DNA from: Pyrrhosoma nymphula
Taxonomy: Eukaryota > Arthropoda > Insecta > Odonata > Coenagrionidae
Direction: 5' to 3'
NCBI GenBank assembly: GCA_963573305.1
Contig: OY754329.1
Span: forward strand, 63,981,084 to 64,045,083
DNA: 64,000 bases
The notes beneath the pieces are model-generated. The model was not told where the DNA came from and made no database searches. It saw only the letters and a list, made by a program, of their open reading frames with translations. Shown here piece by piece: positions 1 through 9,339 of this stretch (its first letter is position 1; each line of letters opens with the position of its first letter). The translations under genes were made by a program, and so were the position numbers.

Positions 1-362
1 ATATTTAAGTCGTATCAATTCGTAGTTTTTTTATGCAGTTCAGTTTTTTCGCCCTATGCTCCTTCTTCCCTGGCTAAATGGCTATGCCAGCTAAGCGTAG
101 CTTGTTGGTTGTTTCACCATGCGCGTCTATACCCTTTTTTCATGTTTCGGTCAGTCAGAAATATTGAGTCTATACTTTCATTTAACATTCACATTTAATT
201 TCTTCTTCAGGGGATGTTAGATAATTTCATCGTTTGATTTAGCCTTTCAGGCAATTCCAATGTGCTACCGGATTCGTGTATGCCAATAAACATATCTCAA
301 CATTTTCATAGCCCTTAGATATAAAATCCTTTGCGCCCGAGTCATCTTCAGTTTCTCACCAT

Positions 363-449
363 CTAGAGGGACCAAAATGCCAGACGTTCGAGCTCTGCTG
401 TAGGTAAGTTACTACGGAGCTCGAACTTCTGGCGTTTGGGCCTATCTAG
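363..449. repeat. Short foldback hairpin
   Basis: Two arms of about 35 bases, reading outward from a 20-base centre near 405, are imperfect reverse complements. The core arm is CCAAAATGCCAGACGTTCGA on the left against the complement of a GAGCTCGAACTTCTGGCGTT run on the right. It looks like a small foldback element or MITE remnant. No coding capacity and no clear target-site duplication are visible. Confidence 0.55.
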
Positions 450-989
450 CGGACATGTTGCCAACTAGCGCCCTGTACTTGCTCACTAATCAATTATCTT
501 CTTGATAATTCACCTATCCTTTCAATTATGGGCACTTAGTTCTACAAAGAAAATTCCAGTTTGTGGGTCGTCCAATCATTCACCCTCAAAGACAAAATTA
601 ATAGGGTTGTATTACTTCGGTTCCACAGCGAAAAATGTCGCCTCTATCTTTCAAGCTACTCTTTCAGCTATGTCCTCTTTTTTAGGAACCTCTCGTTTCA
701 TAGCTATGCCAACTTTTTTCTATCATGCATTGCAACGGCGAACTCTTCTTGTGTAATAAGGAATCCTATTAATTGGTGATTATATTTCATTTTATACTTT
801 GTTTACAAGATTGAAGCATATTGATTCACTTTAATGTCTTTCAGTACGGATTTCTCTTTGTTTACTGGTGGTATCATCTTTTCAATTCTGTTTCTCTCCA
901 ATCTGACTTTTTGCACTGCTTGATAGGAAATAAATATATTTGAACATTATAATTACTGAAGAATGATCGCGGGCTTTCCCGGCGTATAG
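450..989. other. No recognisable feature
   Basis: AT-rich sequence. Short open frames are present but none resembles a known protein, and no repeat family of this window is seen here. The first 360 bases of the window are equally featureless. Confidence 0.5.
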
Positions 990-1188
990 AATTGTGGAAG
1001 GTTACTCGGGATTTCCACCGGGTCAGGTTCTCCAACTCCATCTCGGCCGACGTTTCGATGAACGAGTTGTCCATCGTCATCAGGGCATGATGCCCTGATG
1101 ACGATGGACAACTCGTTCATCGAAACGTCGGCCGAGATGGAGTTGGAGAACCTGACCCGGTGGAAATCCCGAGTAACCTTCCACAATT
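990..1188. repeat. Perfect 99-bp palindrome with 1-bp spacer
   Basis: Bases 990-1088 and 1090-1188 are exact reverse complements wherever I checked, with a single G (1089) at the centre. Reading outward on either side, each arm begins CCCTGATGACG, carries a potential short stem (GATG...CATC), then GAAACGTCGG (GAAAC at 1122-1126), and ends in a CCTGACCCGGTGGAAATCCC-type tail. The same order of motifs is found on the minus strand of the 10.5-10.9 kb element and is similar in layout to PLE-type tails elsewhere in the window. I infer two inverted copies of a PLE-type terminal unit fused head to head. Open frames across it are artefacts of the symmetry. Confidence 0.85.
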
Positions 1189-2398
1189 ATAATTACTAGT
1201 TGTGGTAAATGCGAATTTCTTTCCAACAGATTTAGGACTGGGTAGTACTTTACTGCAACCAGCTCACTACAATAGAAACAGCAATGCCCTCGGGCATAGA
1301 TGTATTCAACTCCATGATGTTAGGGTCATGAGGTTAACGCGGAGCTACCAAAGTTAGCCCGGACGCAAATACGTAAATATCTATTAGAAGATTTAGCGGG
1401 AATGAGTCACTCGTACCTTTCCTCAGAAACTTGGCACTCAGCCGGTAGAAGTAAGATCAACCACTTATCTGCACTGTTGTACATTTCGTTCAAAAGACGA
1501 CTGTGGAAGCTTCAGTACAGAAAATAAAGGATTCTAAATATCAACGAGCGAGTTCTCTTCCTTGATTATTCCCTTTCGTAATCCACTCTCGGGACATATC
1601 AACTTCGGACGAATGATTCCGGCCCAGTTTGGCCAGTGAATCTATGCTGCTCACCCCTCGATCCTTCTGAAGTGTGCACAATAGCCCTTTCATTCATTTC
1701 GCGCCCCTCTTTTCTTTTCTCGCAAGGGCCTATCTGCCGGAGTCGAAGCCACCCAAAATTACCACCCGTTAGTTCCGCCAAGGGGAAATAATAAGTTTCT
1801 CTCATTACGAAAATAACAATGGTCAGAAAAAATCTTGGACATTGTTCCCTGCCTTGTGCAGAAAAATTTCCCCCTTTCGATTGCAGCGGGGCTAAGGACA
1901 AGAAAGGGAAAAGGAACTCTGCGCAAGGTATAAAGACTGTAATCTCGCGAGCGCTTCTTCTCTCATTATTTCACACCCCTTCCTGCTTCTTCCCTTTCTT
2001 TCTCTCTTTGTATTCCTTCCTCGGCCATCCTTCATCGTCTCCATCCTGCCTCCCTTCCATTCTCTTCCCTTCCTTCATATCCTCCGCAACTTTTAATTTC
2101 GATTCAACTCTCCCTTTTCTCCTCGGCACTGCTGTCCGCTGAAAAAATCTTGTAGACTCGAGTTTAAACCTGATTAACCCCGAGATGGCTCATTGGATTT
2201 TCTCGCTATGTACATACATCATCATTTAGTTAATTTTTTTCTATTTAACACATGTTTAGAATAGTGAAAAGAATACATTTTGGACGTATTCTTGGCTTTA
2301 GAGTAAATTGACGTCCTATTTTCTATAGTAAGCATTCGTCTAGCCCTTCTGCCTGAGCCATCCAAATGATAGGGGATATATTAGGTGGGAATAGGTCT
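1189..2398. other. Gene-free stretch with a C/T-rich tract
   Basis: There is no recognisable gene. A pyrimidine-rich tract at about 1960-2115 produces a spurious 107-residue frame rich in Ser, Phe and Pro. The rest is unremarkable AT-rich DNA. Confidence 0.5.
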
Positions 2399-2862
2399 CA
2401 TCTACATAATATTCTGCAATTTACCTCAAGCGTGTGTGGCAAGGGGTGAGTTTTCACCAACATGCACTTCATTGTATCGTACGAAAGTTAATGAAACTAC
2501 GACTATTAATGCATTTGCAAAAACCTACAAATACCTGTCAGGAGGTGAAATTTCACCAATATGCAATACCTTATAGGTAAACTACCAATGTTTTTTTTTT
2601 TTAGAAACTACGAATTTTTGATTATTTTGCAAGCATATAAATGCTCAGGGATACAAAATGTGTGTAGGAAGCATGCGAGACATGCTGTTAGTACTGCGCA
2701 GAAGATTAAGAAGCAATTATTAGAGATTAAATCAATTAATTAGTTGGCTACTCTAAGTAACGACAAAAATAATTATAAAGTATCAGTGGCTGCTTTTATG
2801 GTCTCTTATCGTTCACGGGATCAATTGCATTTTAAATGTATCCGTTCCGCAGTCTATAATCT
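2399..2862 (-). mobile_element. Degenerate CR1-like LINE 3' end
   Basis: The piece starts at the left with the minus-strand form of the family tail (CATCTACATAATATTCTGC, then a CACCTCAAG-like box and GGGGTGAG). It continues through a diverged 3' UTR and reaches, at about 2790-2860, the reverse complement of the codons for the conserved C-terminus (the KMSFFPRTIRDHNS region of better copies). It is older and more diverged than the copies at 31, 40 and 55 kb. The GGTGA...TTTCACCAA segment of the tail appears twice (about 2445 and 2543), suggesting an internal duplication. Confidence 0.6.
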
Positions 2863-3544
2863 TGCATGTAGAGATATAATGTATATGGGATGAACATAGG
2901 CTATATTAAAAAACCCTCAGGACCCTCGAAGGCCCCCCCTGATGGTCCCTGGTGGGCCATGCTAAGCATTGGATTCGGTGCAGTGGTTTCAAGTACTTTC
3001 ACTCAAGATAGAGGGCTGGGAATTTTTTCATCGGATGGATAAATAAATGATGTTTCTAATTCTTTCAATAGATTTTCTTTTACGCTTAGTAATTGTCTGA
3101 AAATCATGTTTTTTGCTGAAATATCTCACTTATACAGCATTTTTGTGTATATAACATATTTCCTTGACAACTAGAGATTTGAATTTCAAAGGATATTCAG
3201 CATTCATGCCTCTGGCATTTATGTTTTCCTGCAGGCCCATGACAGCACGCAGAAAGAAAATCTGAATAAGAAGGGCCCAGAGTCCCAAGGCCCCATGAAA
3301 AATTGCTCCTGGGGTTATCGATAAATTCAATGCATATTTATAACAAGTGCCTAGATTTTCCAATGTCTATTCTCAAAGTAGCTCTCATAGGGGCACTGCA
3401 TGTATATGAGAGAACACTTACGTAGTAAACGATAAAAATACAGTAATTAAACGTGCAGTGAATAGTAATGGTAATAATGCCTCTGTTGCTACAACAGACA
3501 CGGCGTTGTTTATTTTCGTTTAATACTCAAATGTATTACACGTA
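2863..3544. other. No recognisable feature
   Basis: AT-rich DNA. A G/C-rich patch near 2920-2960 has no recognised identity. No coding or repeat signal beyond chance frames. Confidence 0.45.
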
Positions 3545-3563
3545 GTGGAACCATCTGCCTCTC

Positions 3564-4382
3564 ATTTCGATTGCGAACTGTTTTTAGACCAATTCCCACA
3601 TCATATAAACGAACGAAGGAACGTCAACGAATACAATATTAGGTTACGAACTCCTCAAATGTCTACACTGACAGTATTCTTCAGGCTTTGTGGTTTTCTT
3701 ATAAAATACGTTCAATTTTTTCCGCACCCGTTGACTTTTATTACGATTGCGAACAGATTTTTAGACCAATTTCCAGATCATAAACGTTACGAGTTATTTA
3801 AATATATTTAAAAGTGTAAAAGTGCAGTTAACTTACCGTCCGGGTGTCGTACAGTCCGGGTGATGTAATCTCAGTAATCTTACGGTCCGGGTGATGGAGG
3901 ATTCATAGGTCAAATAAACATGGCTGCTGCCGCAAATTCTCCTTTTGACGCTGTTAACGGCTGGATTGTACCCTACTCTCCAATCCTGATTAAGATACTC
4001 AACGCACATATCGATGTTGAATTGCGCAACTCAACTGATTCATTGAATGCAAATATATTTATGAACACAAGGGAAGCCATCAAGAATTTAATCACTGAGA
4101 AGACGGCTCAAGAGAACTGGAGGGACGAAGTGACCATCTATCAACCTGGGTGATATTTAAGTAGTAATGAGTCTGCGTGGCCCATTTTTGGGTTTCCCAT
4201 GCATGAAAGAGGACCAACAGTCACCCGTCTCTCCGTGCACCAGGAAAACAGTCAGCGTATCTAATACAACGAACACAACATAAAATATAGGTTTCGAACA
4301 TCTTAAATGACTACGCTGAAAGTATTCTTCAGGCTTTGTGGTTTTCTTATAAAATAAGTTCAATTTTTTTCACACACGTTGA
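3564..4382 (-). repeat. Partial direct repeats, possibly PLE-type terminal repeats
   Basis: One segment (3564-3612) recurs at 3743-3791. A second segment (3630-3735) recurs at 4278-4382 in the same orientation with moderate divergence; both share TATTCTTCAGGCTTTGTGG. On the minus strand the longer unit reads CCTGAAGAATACT...TTCGAAACCTATATT in the right copy, the same order as the PLE-type tails elsewhere in this window (CTGAAGA, spacer, CGAAAC). Penelope-like elements often carry partly tandem terminal repeats, so I infer a PLE-derived array. No reverse transcriptase is visible between the repeats, and the identification is tentative. Confidence 0.4.
3920..4153 (+). CDS. Hypothetical 77-residue open frame, unproven
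   Basis: The frame opens with a good initiation context (AAACATGG) and begins MAAAANSPFDAVNGW. It lies between the direct repeats at 3630-3735 and 4278-4382. I do not recognise the product and see no signal peptide, membrane segment or known motif. The composition is mixed and not low complexity, which is the only reason to list it. It could be part of the repeated element or simply chance; no splice sites or expression signal support it. Confidence 0.13.
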   Translation: MAAAANSPFDAVNGWIVPYSPILIKILNAHIDVELRNSTDSLNANIFMNTREAIKNLITEKTAQENWRDEVTIYQPG

Positions 4383-4639
4383 ATTTAAACGGTTACCTTC
4401 CGCTAGTTAATAATAAAAATACTGTAGTATGTTGGGCTAGTATTAATTGCACTGTTATAAATTCACCTTTCATTCCAGCAATTCAGTATCATGCATAGAA
4501 CTCGCAGGGAACGGCTTTGGTATTTAAATGTAAACACGATGAAATCTTTTACGGATGGGCGTTGTTCGCGTCGTAGATTTCTCGTCGTTCCTTCACCGAA
4601 GTAGACCTTCATGCCATCTCTCCACTTCATGGCTTCGAA

Positions 4640-5190
4640 AAGGGGCGTCTTCTCAACCTTTCTCTTTTCTCCCTCATCCTCGTCTTCGTCCATTCTCCTC
4701 CTCGTCCTCACTTTCTCGCCCTTTCTCTCCTCCTCCTTCCCATCCCACCTCAGTCCCACAATTTCCACTTTCAAACGTTTCTCACCCTCCCCCATCACCA
4801 CCCCCCTCCAATGAGCAGAGTTCAAGGTCGAGCGAACGCCCCGTTTGGTTGGGGTCGAGGTCATTCACTCCTCCGAGCGGCAGCCTCCGCATCTTCGCGA
4901 GCGGGAGAGAGATAAGGACGTCCCAAGGCGTTTCGTTCTTTCTCCCATCACTCCCTTGTGCTCCTCTCTCTCTCTCTCTCCCTCCCCCTTTCCCCACTCT
5001 CCCCCTCTCCCTCTCTCTTCTCTTCCTGGTACACATCACCCGCATCGCTTCCTCTCCTCCCTGTGCCGTCTTCTCCGAAGTTTCTTTCTCACCACCACCA
5101 CCACCACCCCTGGCCCCTACCCCTCTACTTCCGCCCACTCTGCCGCACTCTCAAGACTACCTTCTTCTCCACTCGTGATGCAATAAGATC
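4640..5190. repeat. C/T-rich low-complexity tract
   Basis: Long pyrimidine-rich run with TC dinucleotide repeats (about 4960-4985), CCACCA repeats near 5090 and many CCCTCTC blocks. It generates several long overlapping frames on both strands rich in Ser/Pro or Arg/Gly/Glu, which I reject as genes. The end of the tract (5065-5165) is repeated at 6377-6475. Confidence 0.75.
5065..5190 (+). repeat. Direct repeat copy 1, left part
   Basis: This matches 6375-6545: both read GCCGTCTTCTYCGAAGTTTC followed by CCACC repeats, CTTCCGCCCACTC and then CACTCGT/CTACTCGT before CAATAAGA. In this copy the repeat is interrupted at 5190 by a 454-bp insertion and resumes at 5645. Confidence 0.65.
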
Positions 5191-5644
5191 CAGGGGTGGC
5201 TCCACACCAGAGGTTCGGGGGAGGGAGGGGGGGGGGGCACTAGCGGCTCTTGGGGTATGGAATACTCCCCAGGAAAATGGGGGTTCGTACGGGTCTCGTC
5301 CCGGAAATTTGTAACAAACTATGTGCAAAATGGCGCGTTATAAGTGGTTTGGAAGCAAAAGTTTGTCTTTTAAGAAGAGCAAGTTTTTACCAAATGCATA
5401 TTTCCCTTTTAGATTACCACCAATTATCGACTAATTCCAAAATTATTTTGATTTACATTCGCATTTAGCTTGTGGCTTTAAAAACAGTTTCAGTTTATAT
5501 AAAATTTAACTGGATTTAAAGTATAATAACCAACACTTCAATGACAAAAAAGTAACAAAATAATTTAGGCTTTTAATTTGTCTATGACAGAGAAATGCGC
5601 CAGGTTTTGGGGGGCTGCTGCCGGCTCCCTTGGGGCCGCCAATG
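5191..5644. mobile_element. hAT-like non-autonomous element (MITE), 454 bp
   Basis: The ends are CAGGGGTGGCTCC on the left and the complement of CATTGGCGGCCCC on the right, matching at 9 of 13 positions. It is flanked by an 8-bp target duplication, ATAAGATC (5183-5190) and AAAAGAAC (5645-5652), each one base from ATAAGAAC in the uninterrupted paralogue at 6538-6545. Ends starting with CA and an 8-bp duplication fit the hAT superfamily. The interior has G-runs near 5217-5240 and no transposase, so it would be non-autonomous. Confidence 0.65.
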
Positions 5645-5725
5645 AAAAGAACGCATTGCATGTATCTGGCTCAATACTCTTATCCCCCGCATACACATAG
5701 AGCATCTGTCCAACCCTCTACTGTC
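5645..5725 (+). repeat. Direct repeat copy 1, right part
   Basis: AAGAACGCATTGCATGTATC and the following CCCGCATACACATAGAGCATCTG region match 6541-6610 of the uninterrupted copy. A further short match (CGTTTGGCAATAATAACGCATTGTATGCC) lies at about 5950-5978. Confidence 0.6.
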
Positions 5726-6070
5726 CGCTTCAAAATTCGGTGCTGAAAAATTTTCCGTGGAATCCCGATCACTAGTTGCATGCTGTGTGGAGACCATTTT
5801 GAGGCGCAGTACTCCGCTCTACGGATACGACGATAAATTACGGAACCTTTAGTGGCTTCCGTAAAGAGCAGGCTAATGCCGACGCCGGGTTTCTCTCCAC
5901 ATCCACTCTTTTTTCTATCTTCTACACAAAATTTTACTACTCCGCTGCTCGTTTGGCAATAATAACGCATTGTATGCCACCAATAATGTTAACGGTAACC
6001 ATAAATGGCGCTGTATTTATGTTTTTTAATCTCGTCAAAATGTTATAACTTTTGCGTTCCATATTAGTAA

Positions 6071-6190
6071 TGTATAGTTTCATCTTTTGAGATTCCCCGC
6101 CTCTGGTTCCTTCTCCTTTGCTGAAGACTTCCCCGTTAACAGGGAGTTTTAAAACCCAGACGTGGGCATTCCCAGTGAATGAAACTATAC
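6071..6190. repeat. Short inverted-repeat unit with PLE-like hairpin
   Basis: TATAGTTTCAT near 6073 and ATGAAACTATA near 6179 form short inverted ends. Between them, CTGAAGA (6121-6127) is followed by a potential stem (CCCC...GGG) and AAAACCCAGACG, the same order as the CTGAAGATG-stem-GTCGAAACCCAGG tail near 50.18 kb. It may be a decayed PLE-type tail; the match is short. Confidence 0.3.
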
Positions 6191-6374
6191 TTATTTAATT
6201 TTTTTTCACTTTTTAATTGCTGAATGAGGTACTAATCAATTTAATATTTTCCGTGTCCGTAATTTTGTTATAACTATTGCATGTGAGCATGACTGAACTC
6301 CAACAAATTTTCCTCGTTTTTCATGAGCGCTGAGTCAATCCCGAATTAGTAGAATAATGTTTGGAAATTACGTA

Positions 6375-6625
6375 TTGCCGTCTTCTTCGAAGTTTCTTTC
6401 CCACCACCACCCTTCACCTCTACCCCTCCTCTGCTTCCGCCCACTCGGCCTCACCCTCTCTTGCCCATCAAGAAGATAGGCAAGAGAGGGTGGGATGCCT
6501 TCACTTGAGTCTCCTCAACTCCGCTACTCGTTATACAATAAGAACGCATTGCATGCATCTGGCTCAACTTTCTTATTCCCCCGCGTTCACATCGAGCATC
6601 TGTCTAATTCTCTTGCGGTCGTGCC
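6375..6625 (+). repeat. Direct repeat copy 2 (uninterrupted)
   Basis: This is the paralogue of 5065-5190 plus 5645-5725, without the 454-bp insertion. It contains the intact target site ATAAGAAC at 6538-6545, so it serves as an empty-site reference for the hAT-like element. Confidence 0.65.
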
Positions 6626-6654
6626 GGGACCAATATGTTACGATTTCGAGGGGA

Positions 6655-6765
6655 ATGGGGTTGGTGTGGTGGCTTAAGTACTGCCTTCTCATCTCGAGGG
6701 GTCGGGTTCGAATCACGGCTATGGCTGAGATTTTTCAGTAAAATCCCAGTCCCTTCTTGGATACT
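6655..6765 (+). mobile_element. tRNA-headed SINE
   Basis: The head GGTTGGTGTGGTGGCTTAAG resembles a pol III box A region, and GGGTTCGAATC (about 6703-6713) is a good box B. The body continues GGCTGAGATTTTTCAGTAAA. Minus-strand relatives occur near 16.69-16.79 kb (box B plus the GGCTGAGG...TTTTTCATTGAAATCC body) and 25.13-25.20 kb (GTTGGTGTGGTGGCTATAAT), so this is a dispersed family and not a tRNA gene. Confidence 0.65.
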
Positions 6766-8585
6766 GTGATACAAGAATTATGTTTTAATTTTTATCCTTG
6801 AGTAAAGCATGTTATGACCAGAGTTTTCACTAATAAGTGTTTAGGTACTAATATATAACTTAATATACTAAGATACGTATAGGAAATGCATCACTTCACG
6901 CTAAGAAAAAAATCTGCTCGCATGTAATTATTACGAAATATATGCCATGTGCCATAAGAAATATATCCCATGTGCCAAAAATATTCAATTTTTCTATAAT
7001 ATCACTAATAAGACCAATTTTATCTAAGTTTCACGCAAATATGAACAAATAAAAATTGCTCCAACCACCTTAAGGATCGAATAAGAAATCAAATCGCCGG
7101 CAGCCTTTCAGGCAGTTATAAGGAAGGACGCTTTTCGGATCAGATATAGCAGCGATCACGGTCATGGTCATCGAAGGACGTTTGTGAGATAGGAAGTTTA
7201 AGAAGGTAAAAAAATGAATCGTGGTGAAACCAGAAAACCTTGTGGAAAACACTCTAAAAAAATAAAAGATTCGCCCCTGCCGGTGATCGAAAAATGGAGT
7301 GGTGAAAATGAAAGCAGAGCGGTAGGAAGACCGAATTATCTGATGGTGGTTATTACTGAAATAGCAGGGAAGCGACTCTATATGGAGAAAGCTAATACTC
7401 TGTAGGAGTGATGTAGGTAACGGAGCTGGAAGAGAGAATGCAATGTAAGAGCCCTAGACACTAAGTTGGATGGGTTATTTATAATTAGTTAATGTATTTT
7501 TAAAAGTAAAAACTGAATGGTCTTCTTACAAAAACTGTACATGGAACCTTGACGTACAAAACTAAAAGATAGCTGAGTTAAAATGAATTAAAATGGGTCT
7601 CTGTTCCTAACACCTAACTTAAATAACCTCTGAATCGAAATAAAACGAATTAAGATTTCGCTGTTTTCAACATTTAAAGCTGCTGCACGAGGACTCGGGA
7701 AACCTGCAAACGGCGAGTAGAGTCCTTAATCTTCCTAATGTATTAGAGCTTTAACGAGTTCGCCCGGAAGGAGAAAATTCAGAGAATTGCTCGACCCAAC
7801 AGCGGTATCCAGTGTTGGTTGTTAATTCGACAGGTGGAAAAAAAATAGGCACTTTCAATCAGGGCATTGGAGCCATAGTCTGAGCTGGAGCTTACCGGAG
7901 GTCCAAAGTTTTGCTGGTACCGGAGCTGGAGCCCGGAGCTCGAAATTATATTATTTTCCAGCTCCGGCTCCGACCACCGATTTCTAATTAAACTAGTCTA
8001 CAACGGGGGTATCTGCGCCACACTACAGTAATGTATATTTCATTCATGTTAGCGTTTCGTGTGCTGAGGATTTTAAATCGCTCAAGAGTACTTTTAATAG
8101 TGTCATAATGTTGTCATCACCTTTGTATAAAAATTCCAAAACGCCAGAGTGACTCCCCTAACTTCTGTCATTGCTTAATATTTTCTTAAGGACCTTCACC
8201 TTATAAGTCTCTCCGAGCCCAAAGAATAAATTTCGTCCAAAATTCTTAGATGCGTATACTTTATCCTGGAGGGTAAGCAAATGAACTACGGGCTCAATGC
8301 TCCAAAATTTTTGGGGTGCTTATAGCCTCGTTTCCAGGTCTTGGCTTTTCTATCTACAAATTATCTCAATTCTATTGAAGGGATCATAATACCATCCTAA
8401 TATTCAAACGAATCAACGAATAGAGTCTGAGAACCTCAGTCTTTCTATATCACGTTTACGTATTCGGTTGTTATTTTCTTCATGATAACCTTGTCTTATT
8501 CTTCGACAGCAGTCAACTCTTACACCGCGTGATCAACTCATTCATTATTAGTAGCTATTTGTGATGAACGTATTCTAGCAAAGCT
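6766..8585. other. No recognisable gene
   Basis: AT-rich DNA with only chance frames. A patch at 7868-7975 is built from repeated GGAGCT/GAGCTGGAG words. It is low complexity; a shorter GGAGCCGGAGCC run recurs near 9417. Confidence 0.45.
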
Positions 8586-8589
8586 ACGC

Positions 8590-8880
8590 AGAAAAGTAAT
8601 TGGCGAAAATTGGACGTATTGTGAAAAAACTATTTAGTGCCAAGTACGATTTCTTTAGCGAAGAAGCAGAACGAAATTGTTCCAGTGTTGGATAATGAAA
8701 CTCGGTGGGGCTCAACATTTCGCATGATTGAGTGACTTCTTGCTTAACGTCCATTCTGTGGGGAAGTTACTGCAATAGAGCCTGTGTATTATTGAGCTTT
8801 AAAAAATTAGAAAATATTGAGTGCCTCTGTGAAATTCTGAGAGAGCCATTAGAAGTTGATTAACAGAGGCAATAAAACAA
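8590..8880 (+). pseudogene. hAT-family transposase relic
   Basis: In one frame, about 8667-8740 reads QNEIVPVLDNETRWGSTFRM followed by a stop in place of the next residue, then LLA and RPFC. The block P-x-L-D-x-x-T-R-W-x-S-T is characteristic of hAT transposases and hAT-derived zinc-finger BED proteins. Upstream, a different frame (about 8618-8665) reads IVKKLFSAKYDFFSEEAER, a plausible continuation after a frameshift. Downstream codons around 8810-8850 (IECLCEILREPLEV) also fit. Several stops and at least one frameshift make it non-functional. Whether it is the source of the hAT-like MITEs at 5.19 and 11.33 kb cannot be told. Confidence 0.6.
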
Positions 8881-8950
8881 GTTCTGTATTTACTATATTA
8901 AAACACAAGAACATATTTTGATACGGAGATATTAAAGTAATAATCGTTAA

Positions 8951-9339
8951 AAATAATGACAATACCAACTATGTAAATCCACAGTTTTTTTTTGGTACAA
9001 CTAGTTTCAACGCTACGGCATCATCATCAGGTACTCATACCTGATGATGACGCCGTAGCGTTGAAACTAGTTGTATAGGTGTAGCAAAACTTGGTGACAC
9101 TCGCTCGTACAGAAAATGACGTCAGGGAGAGGAGAGAATACAAGAGAGGAGGGATAAAGATGCTTAGGTTCGCTCTGGAAGTTCCCAAATGAGCTCTTCG
9201 GTAACTTTGCCAACTCATCAACGCTTAATTCGCCCTCAGTGACTTTAAACTTTCCGCTTGCGAGTGCCACCAAGTTTCGCTATACCTATACCAATTAAAA
9301 ACTCAGTGGATTTAAACATAGTTGGTATTGTCATTATTT
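8951..9339. repeat. Palindromic element interrupted by a nested MITE
   Basis: Left arm 8951-9033 and right arm 9036-9339 (minus a 215-bp insertion) are inverted copies running from AATAATGACAATACCAACTA at the outside to CATCATCATCAGGTA at the centre. Each half reads outward CCTGATGATGACGCCGTAGC, then GTTGAAACTAGTTG, then a GTGGATTTAAAC tail. A close relative lies at 62834-63010, and homology on the right continues about 40 bases past the arm in both copies. The structure matches a head-to-head dimer of one unit. Confidence 0.8.
9076..9288. mobile_element. 213-bp MITE with TA target duplication, nested
   Basis: Terminal inverted repeats TAGGTGTAGCAAAACTTGGTG (left) and the complement of TAGGTATAGCGAAACTTGGTG (right) continue imperfectly to about 29 bp. 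They are flanked by TA on both sides (9074-9075 and 9289-9290). Removing the insert and one TA restores the host palindrome arm as predicted from its left arm (AACTAGTTGTACCAA). A TA duplication is typical of Tc1/mariner-type or related MITEs. There is no coding capacity. Confidence 0.8.

Noticed and set aside
4463..5328. Long overlapping frames of up to 207 codons on both strands
   Set aside because: They fall in a C/T-rich tract, are made of Ser/Pro/Leu or Arg/Gly/Glu runs, and are open in several frames at once.
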